From Agreia sp. VKM Ac-1783 (GTDB lineage: Bacteria > Actinomycetota > Actinomycetes > Actinomycetales > Microbacteriaceae), in the NCBI RefSeq assembly GCF_900177765.1, contig NZ_FXWI01000002.1, positions 620,001-684,000 on the forward strand: a stretch of DNA of 64,000 nucleotides, written 5' to 3'. Position 1 is the first letter of the stretch. Each line of letters starts with the position of its first letter. The notes beneath the pieces are model-generated. The model was not told where the DNA came from. It saw only the letters and a list, made by a program, of their open reading frames with translations, and made no database searches. The position numbers were made by a program, and so were the translations under genes. Below, in pieces: positions 55,718-64,000 of this stretch.

Positions 55718-58700
55718 AACGGCCAGAGCTCGAGGAGCTGCTTCTCTGAGAAGAGCTCCTCGGGCGCGATGACCGTGTCATCGGCGACGAAGTAGAACAC
55801 GGCGTCGATCAGCTCTGGGTCTATGCCCTTCCATTTCGCATAGGCGAGGCGATAGAGCGCCAGTTGCAGCTGCTTGACCTCGAGGTCGTCGGGAGTGCTC
55901 GGGGCTTTTCCCGTCTTCCAGTCGACGACCTGGTAGCGCTCGCCATCGGTGAAGATGGCATCGATCTTGCAGACCACGACCTGCGTGCCGAGCACCAGGT
56001 GGATCTCGAGTTCGACCTCGAGCGGCTGCCTATCGGCCCACGGCGACGCTTCGAACGTGGCTTTGAGACCCTCGAGTTGAGACTGCTCGAGAGGAAGCTC
56101 GTCGGCTGCCTGGTCGCTCTCAGCAGCTGCTGCATCGATCAATTCGGCGCTGCCCGCCATGCCATAGCGGCTCTCTACCCAGGCATGGAACCGGGTGCCC
56201 AGTCTCGTCTGCCGGAACGGCTTCTCGGGCATAGGGCGACGAAGCGATCGGGCGACAGCCTCGGGATCGGTTACGTAGTCCTTGAAGCGTGAGGCGGCGA
56301 TACGGCTGGGCACCGGTGCGACGCCAGCCTCCTCGATCTGTCGGTCGCGTTCTGCCAAGAGCAGATCGAGGTCGCGCTGCCAGCGACCGGCGGTGAGCGG
56401 CTGGGGGCTCTGGATGCGCGCGAGCACCAGTTCGGCGGCCTGCTCGACGCGGCCACGTCGGCCGCCCAGCGGGTCGAGAGGCCAGCGTGCGGTGAGTCCC
56501 TCGCCCTCGAGCGGGTTCTCTTCGTTTTCAGACTGCTGCGGCAGGTCGTCGATGAGCCCGGATTGCGCGAGTTCGGTGAGGAACGTCGATGCTCGGCGGG
56601 GCTTCGACTGCGTGGCCCAGAACGATCCGCTGAGCAGAAGCGAGTGTCGTGCTCGAGTGACGGCGACGTAGATGAGCCGGCGCTCCTCTGCCAGGTGTTT
56701 CGCCGCGAGGTCGGCCTGGAAGGTCTTCACCGCGCCGTCGAATGCCTGTTGCGACGCCAGCCCGCGCCAGTCGAGAGAGGGTAGCGACGAGGCGTCGCCT
56801 CTGAACTCGTATGGCAGCACGCCGAAGCGCAACCACCCTTTTCCTTCTTTGCTCTGTGCGGGAATCTCATCCGCCACCAGCCTCGGCACAGCCACGACGT
56901 CCCACTCCAGGCCCTTGGATCCGTGAATGGTGAGGAGCTGCACGGTGCCGGGCTCGGGCTCGTCGGTTCGGGGACTCAGGTCGTCTCGTTTCTCGGCCCG
57001 GTCGAGCCAGGCGAGGAAGCTACCCAGGGTTCCCACATCGTCGCCGGCGAGGAAGGACGCGATCTCGTCATGGAAGGCATCGAGCGCTCCGCGGGCGCCG
57101 CCGGCCGAGGTCACCCGCTCGTTAGCGGCGAGTTCGACGTCGAGTAGCAGCTGCTGCTCGACGAAGCGCACGAAATCGATGAGGGGGAGATTCGCGCGGG
57201 CACGGAAGGTGGCCAGCGTGCGGCCAGCGTGTCGCAAGCGTTCGAGTCCCTGCTCCGAGAAGCGCTCGAGTTGATGGTGCGTCGACGCGTGCTCTGTGAC
57301 GAAGTCGAGGGCATCGACGATCGAGGCCGCATCGTCGGGCGCAACCGATTCGCGCATGCTGCGTCTGACGTCTTCCGGCACCTGGCGGTGGAAGGAGTCT
57401 CGAGAGGCGAGCCAACTCGCAACGTCGTTCAGGGCTCGGAGATCGCGGACCCCGATGTTCCATCGGGCACCCGAGAGGAGCCTGATCAACGATGAGCCTG
57501 CCGCCGGATCGTGGGCGGCGCGGAGGGCGCTGACGACGTCGACGACCTCGGGCGAGCTCAGAAGTCCGCCTACCCCGAGGATGTGGAACGGGATTCCTCG
57601 ACGATCGAGAGCGGCGGCGAAGAAGTCCATGTGGCTTCGGACCCTGAAGAGCATCGCCGCAGACAACGGCTTGGCCGAGTCGGCCGTGGCCGAAGACGCG
57701 TGTGACGCGAACTGCTGGGCGAGCCAGTCTGCCACCGCTTCGGCCTCGTCGTCGCGCGTCTCGAGGAATCGGTACTCGACGCTTCCCTCGGGGGCATCAG
57801 GGCGCGGTTTCAAGCGATGCACGTCGACCGCCGACTCGTGACGCAGCGGCTCGACGAGGGTGTTCGCCGCGTCGAGCACCGACCGAGAGTTGCGCCAGCT
57901 CGTGGAGAGAGAGAAAGTCGGAACGATGCCGGAGCCGAAGTCTCGTGCGAACCATCCGAGGTTGCTGGCGCTCGCGCCCCTCCACCCGTAGATCGACTGG
58001 TGCGGGTCACCCACGGCCATGACGCCGTGTCCGCCGAAGAGTTTGGCGAGCAGGCGAGTCTGAACGACGGACGTGTCTTGATACTCGTCGAGCAACACCA
58101 CGGCGAAGCGTGAACGATACTCGTCGACGATCTGCGGATTGCGCATGCAGATCTCGAGCGCAAGCGCGACCTGGTCGGAGAACTCGACCAGTCCCTTCGC
58201 CTGCTTCTGCCTGGCATACGCTCTCGCAAGGTCGACGAGGAGCGGGAGGGCGCTGACCTGCTCGACGGCGGCGTTGACCGACGCGTACGGAGTCGACTTC
58301 GCCTTGCCCTCTGTATAGGGAAGATCGACCAGATACGAGAACCTCTCGGCCAGCTCAGCGACGCCCTCCGCGTCGACCACGTTCTCGCTCAATTCGGAGC
58401 TGAGGGCGAGCACGGCCTCGACCAGCTGATCGAGGCTCTTTCCGAGGGGCACGAGCTTGTCATCGCCCTCGGCCAGCAGGACCCGCCGGGCCAGACCCCA
58501 GGCCGCGTTCTCTCCGAGGAGAACCGATTCGGGTTCACGACCGACCAGCAACGCATTGTCTCGAAAGATCGTGTTGCCGAAGGAGTTGTAGGTCGAAACG
58601 GTAGGCCTGTCGAAGAGATCCCGGGAGTCCGCCGCTCCGTCTACTCCTGCCGGAGTCTGAGCGGAGGCAGAGGGCAGAAGCTCGGCTCGTCGCAACGACT

Positions 58701-58953
58701 CGATGTGCCCCGTGATTCGAGTGTTCAACTCGCCGGCCGCTTTGCGCGTGAAAGTGAGACCGAGAACTTCGTTGACCTGGACATGACCATTGGCGAGCAA
58801 CCAGACCACTCTGTTCGCCATCGTCGCCGTCTTGCCGCTCCCGGCTCCGGCGATGACGAGCGATGGCACCAGAGGTGCTTCGATCACGGCACACTGCTCG
58901 TCGGTGGGCCGGGGCATCTTGAGCGCGTCGGCGAGCTCGACCGCGCCGATCAC
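55714..58953 (-). CDS. adnB: AdnB-like helicase-nuclease (UvrD-type helicase fused to RecB-like nuclease)
   Basis: 1079 residues from GTG 58953, which overlaps the adnA stop (GTGA). Walker A is IAGAGSGKT (34-42); GLTFTRKAAGELNTRI motif Ia; FAVVLLDEYQDTSVVQ motif II; AVGDPHQSIYGWRGA motif III; QLLTIHGSKGLEWDVVAV motif V; and RRLIYVAVTRARHSLLLSG motif VI. The C-terminal nuclease has YQVVDWKTGKAP around residue 1010 (D-x-K of the PD-(D/E)XK fold). It should be the lead motor of the AdnAB complex that resects double-strand ends. Confidence 0.9.
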   Translation of the reverse strand: MIGAVELADALKMPRPTDEQCAVIEAPLVPSLVIAGAGSGKTATMANRVVWLLANGHVQVNEVLGLTFTRKAAGELNTRITGHIESLRRAELLPSASAQTPAGVDGAADSRDLFDRPTVSTYNSFGNTIFRDNALLVGREPESVLLGENAAWGLARRVLLAEGDDKLVPLGKSLDQLVEAVLALSSELSENVVDAEGVAELAERFSYLVDLPYTEGKAKSTPYASVNAAVEQVSALPLLVDLARAYARQKQAKGLVEFSDQVALALEICMRNPQIVDEYRSRFAVVLLDEYQDTSVVQTRLLAKLFGGHGVMAVGDPHQSIYGWRGASASNLGWFARDFGSGIVPTFSLSTSWRNSRSVLDAANTLVEPLRHESAVDVHRLKPRPDAPEGSVEYRFLETRDDEAEAVADWLAQQFASHASSATADSAKPLSAAMLFRVRSHMDFFAAALDRRGIPFHILGVGGLLSSPEVVDVVSALRAAHDPAAGSSLIRLLSGARWNIGVRDLRALNDVASWLASRDSFHRQVPEDVRRSMRESVAPDDAASIVDALDFVTEHASTHHQLERFSEQGLERLRHAGRTLATFRARANLPLIDFVRFVEQQLLLDVELAANERVTSAGGARGALDAFHDEIASFLAGDDVGTLGSFLAWLDRAEKRDDLSPRTDEPEPGTVQLLTIHGSKGLEWDVVAVPRLVADEIPAQSKEGKGWLRFGVLPYEFRGDASSLPSLDWRGLASQQAFDGAVKTFQADLAAKHLAEERRLIYVAVTRARHSLLLSGSFWATQSKPRRASTFLTELAQSGLIDDLPQQSENEENPLEGEGLTARWPLDPLGGRRGRVEQAAELVLARIQSPQPLTAGRWQRDLDLLLAERDRQIEEAGVAPVPSRIAASRFKDYVTDPEAVARSLRRPMPEKPFRQTRLGTRFHAWVESRYGMAGSAELIDAAAAESDQAADELPLEQSQLEGLKATFEASPWADRQPLEVELEIHLVLGTQVVVCKIDAIFTDGERYQVVDWKTGKAPSTPDDLEVKQLQLALYRLAYAKWKGIDPELIDAVFYFVADDTVIAPEELFSEKQLLELWPF

Positions 58954-61900
58954 GCGCTGACCGCCCTGATCACGTGAATGCGACACGCGCCGTGCGACCA
59001 CGGATCGAGGCAGTGCGACCCGATGCGAGCGTCGACCTGAGAACCGGCCATACCGGAGGCGTCCGTCAGAATGCGCCGCCGGAACTCCTCGAGTTCGTCG
59101 GTCGAGCGAGGCGCCTGGGTGTGATCGACGAAATTCTTGCCACGGCTCGACTTCGACACGATGAGGAGCCGTGCTCCTCCGGGTCGCGCGTCAGCAGGCA
59201 CGCCCTCGATCAGGCCGGCGTCGAAGGCGAGCTGATAAGCGCCGAGCTGTGCGTTCTCGCCGATCTCTGCGGCCGTGTACGCGCGTTTGCCGGTCTTCAG
59301 ATCGACGATCACCACCGATCCGTCTGGATAGAGTTCGACCCGATCGATCGTTCCCCGGAGGACGGCCTGATCGACCTCGAGTTCGAACTTCGACTCCGCG
59401 CCCAGGAGCGTGCCACCCTGGCGGTCGAAGTCGGCGAGATATGTCGACAGCCGGGAGACGATCTGTCTAGCCTCTCTTCGCTTGATCTCGCTGAGCCACG
59501 ACGACTCGAAATACAGTTCGCCCCAACGCGAGTGGACGAGATCGAAGAGCGCCTGTTCGCTGATGTCGGGGGCGGGCGCCGTCGTGCTCGTCTCCATCGC
59601 CTCATGGATGAGTGTTCCGACCTGCGACGACGTATTCGATGATCCTCCGCCCAGGTGATCGATCAACCAGTTGAGAGGGCACGTTTCGAACGACTCCATG
59701 CGCGACGGAGAGACGGTGACCCGCGCCTGGTCGTCGGACAAATCGACGAGAGGCTCCATCGAACTCGCCGCAGACAGCCCGTACCACTCCGCAGGATGCG
59801 CCCCGGGCACGGCCTCGCGCGCGAGCGTGGCGAGCGCGGACGCCGCCTGAGAGTCGCCGCGAGTAGCGACGGTTCGGCGGAGGACGCCGACGAGTCCACG
59901 CAACGACAAGGGCGTGCGCGACACCGCCCCGGGAACCGGTTCGGGTAGCAATGTGAACAGAGGCGATGGCGACGAATCTTCGTCGTCGACCGCCGTGACC
60001 AGCAATTCGGTCGAGGCGCGTGAGATCGCCTGGGCGAACATGCGGAGCTCGTCATGCAGGACTGCGGTTCTCTGGTCGAGCACGGCTGGAGCCTCGCCTC
60101 GCCTCGCCCCCTCGAGATCGTCGGCGCCGAGCAGGGTGCCTCGGATTCTGAGGTTGGGCCACACATTCTCCTGAACCCCGGCCACCACGACGAGGGCGAA
60201 CTGCGTGCCGACAGCGCCCGCAGGTGAGGTAACGGTGACCGCGCGCGCGGTTGCCGCCCTCGCCAAAGTGTCTTCGGGAACGTCGACATCGAGGAGCTGT
60301 TCGAGGAACACGGTCGCCGGAGCTTCGGGCGACCGCTCGACGAACCTCTTCGCCGACGAGAAGAGAGCGACGACGGCGTCGAGGTCGTGTGCAGTCTCAT
60401 CGGCGACCAGGCCCGTGCCGAGGGACTGTGCGCGCCAGGGCTCCGCGAGTCCGCTGGTCTCCCAGATCTGCCACAGCAACTCCTCGACGCTCGCTTCGGT
60501 CGATGCGGCTTCGCGGGTGAGGGTGATCATCGTGGCGAGCAGACGCGCCTTGCGGCCGACTCGCGGCTCGATCCGAGCGAGCACCAGCGGCATCTGCAGA
60601 GCGTCTACCAACAGCTCGGACCCCGTGCGGTGTCCACCTGATTCGAACTCGAGTTGCCGGAGGGCGCGCTTCAGCCGCCGAAGCAGCACCGCGTCGGAGG
60701 CTGTCAGCGGACTTAGTAGCAGCGCCTCGGCGAGTTCGCCCGTCAGCTCGCGGCGCCCCAACGCGACCTCGAGGATGGATGCGAATGCCCGAACCACGGG
60801 CTCGTCTCGCAGCGCGACACGAGCCCTCGACACCCTCGTGGGCACGTCGAACGCCGCGAGGCCTCTTTCGAGCGGCGCGATCTGCGAGCCACTCCGAACG
60901 ATGACGGCCATGTCGTCCCACGCGATGTTCTCGAACACGTGCGCCTCGCGGAGACGCCGCGCGATCACGCCTATCTCATCGGACGGGCTCGTCGCGCGAA
61001 CCGTCGAGACCTCTTTTCGGGCATGCGAAGCACTGGCTTCGACAGAAGCGATCGCGCGGCGTTGGCTACCTGCCCTGGCGGTTCCGATTCGGGCGGTGAC
61101 GTCGGCGACGAGCGACCGCAACTGACTGCCGTGACGGTGCACCGTTTCGAGGACGATCGGTGACTCTGTCGACACGCGCAGGTATTCGCCGAGACGCGCG
61201 AGCGCGTCGGGATGAGCACCGCGGAACGTTCCGGTGCTGATGTCGGGGTCGCCGAACGCGACGACAGCCACGCCTCGACGAGCGAACTCTCGAACCAGAG
61301 CCAGTGTCGCGAGGGTCGACTCCTGTGCGTCGTCGAGCACCAGGAGGCGCAGTCGCGCGAGCGAGCCGACGGCCGCCTCGAGCTCGTCGGGAGCCGACTC
61401 GGCCTCGCGCAGCAGCACAGCGGCTTCACGCAGGAGTTCGGCGGAATCGAAACTGCGGTCGCGGTAGCTGGTCTTGACGCGGTCGTAGCCCTCGATGAAT
61501 TGGGCCGCGGCCGCCCACTCCGGCCGACCCGCGGATTCGGCGAGCATCGCGAGCCGATCGGCAGATGTGCCCGTCTCGACGGCGCGCATCATGAGGTCGC
61601 GCAGTTCGGTGCGGAAGCCCCTGAGGCGCCGCACGTCTTCTCCGAGGTGGTCGGGCCAGGCCGGCCCGGAGCCATCGGCGATATCGCCCGCGAGCAACTC
61701 GGAGATTATCTGGTCTTGTTCTGCACCGGTCAGAAGAACGGGCGGTTCTTCGCCGCGCACCGCCGCCATGCCTCGCACGATCTGGAATGCGATCGAATTC
61801 GCCGTTCGGGCGAGAGGACCGTTCGAGGGCACAGCCATGCGCAGGGCCAGTCGGTCACGAAGCGCCGTCGCGGATGCCCGAGTAGGAGTGATGACAAGAA

Positions 61901-62069
61901 CCTCGTCGGGCGAGAAACCCCGGTCGTGCACACGGTTGCACAGCAGTTCGACCAGGGCGGTGCTCTTGCCCGTGCCCGGCGCACCGATCACGGCACAACT
62001 GGCCGAGTCTCCGAGCGCCAGCACACGCGACTGCCCGGGGTCGAGGCGCGCAGGCCCATCAATTTCCAC
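58950..62069 (-). CDS. adnA: AdnA-like helicase-nuclease subunit
   Basis: 1039 residues from GTG 62069 (the frame is also open to a GTG at 62099). Helicase-like N-terminus with Walker A VIGAPGTGKSTALVELL, LVITPTRASATALRDRL, LRLLVLDDAQESTLATLALV as a motif II lacking the usual DEXQ, and AVVAFGDPDISTGTFRGA. The C-terminal nuclease contains GSVVIVDLKTGKRAY, the D-x-K of a RecB-type nuclease. It pairs with AdnB directly downstream. In the mycobacterial complex the AdnA motor is dispensable, which fits the degenerate motif II. A TAGCTT -10 element 7 nt before the GTG suggests a leaderless start. Confidence 0.88.
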   Translation of the reverse strand: MEIDGPARLDPGQSRVLALGDSASCAVIGAPGTGKSTALVELLCNRVHDRGFSPDEVLVITPTRASATALRDRLALRMAVPSNGPLARTANSIAFQIVRGMAAVRGEEPPVLLTGAEQDQIISELLAGDIADGSGPAWPDHLGEDVRRLRGFRTELRDLMMRAVETGTSADRLAMLAESAGRPEWAAAAQFIEGYDRVKTSYRDRSFDSAELLREAAVLLREAESAPDELEAAVGSLARLRLLVLDDAQESTLATLALVREFARRGVAVVAFGDPDISTGTFRGAHPDALARLGEYLRVSTESPIVLETVHRHGSQLRSLVADVTARIGTARAGSQRRAIASVEASASHARKEVSTVRATSPSDEIGVIARRLREAHVFENIAWDDMAVIVRSGSQIAPLERGLAAFDVPTRVSRARVALRDEPVVRAFASILEVALGRRELTGELAEALLLSPLTASDAVLLRRLKRALRQLEFESGGHRTGSELLVDALQMPLVLARIEPRVGRKARLLATMITLTREAASTEASVEELLWQIWETSGLAEPWRAQSLGTGLVADETAHDLDAVVALFSSAKRFVERSPEAPATVFLEQLLDVDVPEDTLARAATARAVTVTSPAGAVGTQFALVVVAGVQENVWPNLRIRGTLLGADDLEGARRGEAPAVLDQRTAVLHDELRMFAQAISRASTELLVTAVDDEDSSPSPLFTLLPEPVPGAVSRTPLSLRGLVGVLRRTVATRGDSQAASALATLAREAVPGAHPAEWYGLSAASSMEPLVDLSDDQARVTVSPSRMESFETCPLNWLIDHLGGGSSNTSSQVGTLIHEAMETSTTAPAPDISEQALFDLVHSRWGELYFESSWLSEIKRREARQIVSRLSTYLADFDRQGGTLLGAESKFELEVDQAVLRGTIDRVELYPDGSVVIVDLKTGKRAYTAAEIGENAQLGAYQLAFDAGLIEGVPADARPGGARLLIVSKSSRGKNFVDHTQAPRSTDELEEFRRRILTDASGMAGSQVDARIGSHCLDPWSHGACRIHVIRAVSA

Positions 62070-62076
62070 GAGAGCA

Positions 62077-62082
62077 AAGCTA
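62077..62082 (-). promoter_or_regulatory. -10 element of a probable leaderless promoter for adnA-adnB
   Basis: TAGCTT (TANNNT) on the minus strand with 7 nt before the GTG at 62069. No Shine-Dalgarno sequence precedes this GTG, which supports the shorter start over GTG 62099. Confidence 0.45.
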
Positions 62083-62239
62083 ACGTGTGCCACCGACACG
62101 GGTTCGCATCGCGGGCGCCGAGCCTGTTCGCTCTCGGCGAGTCGCCCGAGCCTCCGATCGGCGCGAGGGTTCGCGATTCTGTCCTAATCTGGACGCATGG
62201 CCCCAGAGCGGGCCGCAGCACTTGTGAAAGGTAGTCCTG

Positions 62240-62464
62240 GTGGATATTCGAATCGGCATTGCACACTCCCCCCGCGAAATCAGCTTCGAGTCGAGCCAGT
62301 CACCGGCCGACATCGAGAAGGCCGTTGCAGAGGTACTGAGCGGAGCATCCGGTCACCTCTCACTGACCGACATCAAGGGCACCGTCTACCTCGTTCCCGC
62401 GACGACGCTCAGCTACGTCGAGATCGGTGCAGAAGAAGCACGACGCGTCGGCTTCGTTCTCTAG
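62240..62464 (+). CDS. DUF3107 family protein
   Basis: 74 residues, GTG start with GAAAGG upstream. The sequence (DIRIGIAHSPREISFESSQS, then EIGAEEARRVGFV at the C-terminus) is the compact, acidic DUF3107 family (TB9.4 of M. tuberculosis), made in virtually all actinobacteria. Function unknown; small size and acidity suggest a binding protein. It is divergent from adnA. Confidence 0.88.
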   Translation: MDIRIGIAHSPREISFESSQSPADIEKAVAEVLSGASGHLSLTDIKGTVYLVPATTLSYVEIGAEEARRVGFVL

Positions 62465-62468
62465 CCCG

Positions 62469-62771
62469 ATGGAGCTGCTCTTCATCACCCTCGGCGGCGC
62501 CATTCTCGGTCTCGTTGCGCGGTACAGCCTGTCTCTCCGAGAGAACCATGGCGTCGCGCTCGTGCCCTCGATCGGTGCTGCCGCGGCGGCCGTGGTCTGG
62601 GTGGCGCTCACCTGGGCGGGAATGACGTGGGATGGCGGCTGGATCTGGGTGATCAGCCTCGTGGTGACGGCCGCGGTCGTCGGTATCGCCGATCGAGTCA
62701 TCGGCAGCTCCCGTGAGCGAGCGGACATGGCGCGATTCAACGCGCTCCGCACGCCGTCCGCCGCGAACTGA
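62469..62771 (+). CDS. Small three-helix membrane protein
   Basis: 100 residues from ATG 62469, 4 bp after the DUF3107 stop. Three hydrophobic helices (LLFITLGGAILGLVARY, LVPSIGAAAAAVVWVALTW, WIWVISLVVTAAVVGIADRV) and a short basic cytoplasmic tail. The overall layout matches small uncharacterised actinobacterial membrane proteins found beside such genes; no function can be given. The following kynureninase begins 4 bp later, so these two and probably DUF3107 are co-transcribed. Confidence 0.75.
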   Translation: MELLFITLGGAILGLVARYSLSLRENHGVALVPSIGAAAAAVVWVALTWAGMTWDGGWIWVISLVVTAAVVGIADRVIGSSRERADMARFNALRTPSAAN

Positions 62772-62775
62772 ACCG

Positions 62776-63996
62776 ATGGCATCCCTCGTCGAGGCCGAAC
62801 AGCTCGACGCGCGCGACCCCCTGGCATCACGACGAGAACTCTTCGTCGGTTCGGATGACCCGCACGTCACCGCCTACCTCGACGGCAACTCGCTCGGTCG
62901 CCCCCTCCGGGCGAGCGCGGCGCGGCTCGCGTCGTTCGCATCGGATGCCTGGGGCTCACGGCTGATCAGAGGCTGGGACGAGGAGTGGTTCGACCTTCCT
63001 CTCACCCTCGGAGACCGTATCGGAACGGTGACGCTGGGCGCTGCAGCCGGTCAGGTCGCCGTCGGTGACTCCACGACGGTGCTCCTCTACAAGCTCATTC
63101 GGGCGGCTGTGGATGCGCGGCCCGGGCGCACCGAGATCGTCGTCGACACCGACAACTTTCCGACAGACCGTTATCTCGTCGAGGGCATAGCGGCCGAACG
63201 CGGCCTCGAACTCCGATGGATCGAATCCGACACTCGCGGTGGGGTATCGCCCGCTGAACTCGAGGCGGTGGTCGGCACGAAGACCGCGCTCGTGCTCCTC
63301 TCTCACGTCGCCTACCGATCGGGGTTCCTCGCCGATGTGCCTGCGCTCACAGCGATCGCTCACGATTCCGGCGCTCTGGTGCTGTGGGATGTCTGCCACT
63401 CGGTCGCGAGCGTGCCGATCGAACTCGACGATTGGGGCGTCGACATCGCCGTCGGCTGCACCTACAAGTACCTGAACGGCGGTCCTGGATCGCCGGCATT
63501 CGTCTACGTTCGTCGCGAGCTGCAAGACCAGCTGTCCCAGCCGATCCAGGGGTGGATGGGCCACGCGGCACCGTTCGACATGGGTCCCGGATACTCCCCC
63601 GCGCCCGGCATGCGGCGATTCCTGAGTGGCACGCCGTCGATCGTCGGCATGCAGGCACTCCGTGACATGGTCGATCTCATCGCCGAGGTGGGAATGGCGG
63701 CGATCCGCGCTAAATCGGAGACCCTCACCCGGTTCGCCGTCGAGGCCGTCGACGACTGGCCCGCATCCTGGGCAGTCGAGCTAGCGACCCCGCGTGAGGC
63801 CGAGCGCCGGGGCAGCCACGTGACCATCGAGCATCCGGCGTTCAAACAGATCACCGCCGAGCTGTGGCGCCGTGGCGTCATTCCCGACTTCCGTGCTCCT
63901 CACGGCATGCGCCTCGGACTCTCGCCCCTGTCGACGAGTCACGTCGAGCTCTGGAACGGCCTCGAGGCCGTGCGGGAGCAGCTCGTCAGGCTGTGA
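62776..63996 (+). CDS. kynU: Kynureninase-like class V PLP enzyme
   Basis: 406 residues, fold-type I class V. TAYLDGNSLGRPLRA is the kynureninase N-terminal signature; VVDTDNFPTDRYLVEGIA, LSHVAYRSGFLADV and LWDVCHSVASVPIELDDWGVDIAVGCTYKYLNGGPGSPAF (in separate parts) lead to the Schiff-base lysine K231 in TYKYLNGG. It cleaves kynurenine or 3-hydroxykynurenine to (hydroxy)anthranilate and alanine. The ATG at 62776 is 4 bp from the preceding stop. Other kynurenine-pathway genes are not adjacent; the aminotransferase at 15184 belongs to a kynurenine-aminotransferase-like group. Confidence 0.88.
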   Translation: MASLVEAEQLDARDPLASRRELFVGSDDPHVTAYLDGNSLGRPLRASAARLASFASDAWGSRLIRGWDEEWFDLPLTLGDRIGTVTLGAAAGQVAVGDSTTVLLYKLIRAAVDARPGRTEIVVDTDNFPTDRYLVEGIAAERGLELRWIESDTRGGVSPAELEAVVGTKTALVLLSHVAYRSGFLADVPALTAIAHDSGALVLWDVCHSVASVPIELDDWGVDIAVGCTYKYLNGGPGSPAFVYVRRELQDQLSQPIQGWMGHAAPFDMGPGYSPAPGMRRFLSGTPSIVGMQALRDMVDLIAEVGMAAIRAKSETLTRFAVEAVDDWPASWAVELATPREAERRGSHVTIEHPAFKQITAELWRRGVIPDFRAPHGMRLGLSPLSTSHVELWNGLEAVREQLVRL

Positions 63997-64000
63997 GTCC

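Overview
The window is chromosomal DNA from a high-GC actinobacterium. The content points to Microbacteriaceae or a close relative: two-subunit AdnAB-type helicase-nucleases, a UPF0182 membrane protein, DUF2342/DUF3097/DUF3107/DUF2017 proteins, ABC sugar importers without their own ATPase, an F420-type oxidoreductase, frequent GTG/TTG starts and many apparently leaderless genes. About 56 protein genes and one tRNA are tightly packed. Every gene-free stretch is about 200 bp or shorter (largest: 40106-40308 and 49565-49767). I see no insertion sequence, prophage, CRISPR array or rRNA.

Layout. 1-7194: housekeeping and orphan enzymes (methyltransferase fragment, phosphoesterase, aminodeoxychorismate-lyase-like PLP enzyme, MFS exporter, LLM oxidoreductase, DUF3097, DUF427, GNAT). 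7305-7472: a mini-protein that is almost only a sortase-like sorting signal. 7505-11629: a cell-surface polymer cluster (two GT2 glycosyltransferases, a CDP-alcohol phosphatidyltransferase, a CDP-glycerol glycerophosphotransferase). 11807-15108: an HtrA-type protease, then a lower-GC pair encoding a PKD-like secreted protein and a lipoprotein. 15184-17814: aminotransferase, YdeI-like protein and nitrilase. 17833-26093: a ROK regulator divergent from an alpha-galactosidase / CUT1 ABC importer / GH13 alpha-glucosidase operon, which together could import raffinose-type sugars and break them to monosaccharides. 26146-28577: prpD-prpB of the methylcitrate cycle, without prpC. 28540-31661: TetR regulator, divergent MFS exporter, aldose epimerase. 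31722-37032: glycerol catabolism (glpD, glpF, glpK) with a divergent SorC-family regulator. 37176-39005: a 609-residue coiled-coil protein built on 24 tandem 11-residue (hendecad) repeats. 39026-45123: CPBP protease, DUF7218-type protein, clpS-DUF2017, TetR regulator, and an oxidoreductase / NTF2-like / MmyB-type regulator group with a 19-bp palindrome. 45229-45302: initiator tRNA-fMet. 45356-62464: a block that, from memory, resembles the region around Rv3193c-Rv3202c of Mycobacterium tuberculosis (UPF0182, Lon-like PDZ protease, DUF2342, ThiF-like protein, UvrD2, NudC, pseudokinase-like protein, AdnB, AdnA, DUF3107). 62469-63996: a small membrane protein and kynureninase.

Main points of interest: the hendecad-repeat protein; a NudC that contains no cysteine and so lacks its zinc ribbon; an aminoglycoside-phosphotransferase-fold protein with lost catalytic residues; a glycosyltransferase gene whose natural start appears to be ATA within an ATAG overlap; nine genes with the -10/start geometry of leaderless transcripts; and an identical 12-mer that forms the trailing arm of three minus-strand terminators. 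Nothing here is a clear new multi-gene defence or mobile system. The hendecad protein and the secreted PKD/lipoprotein pair are the best candidates for undescribed biology.
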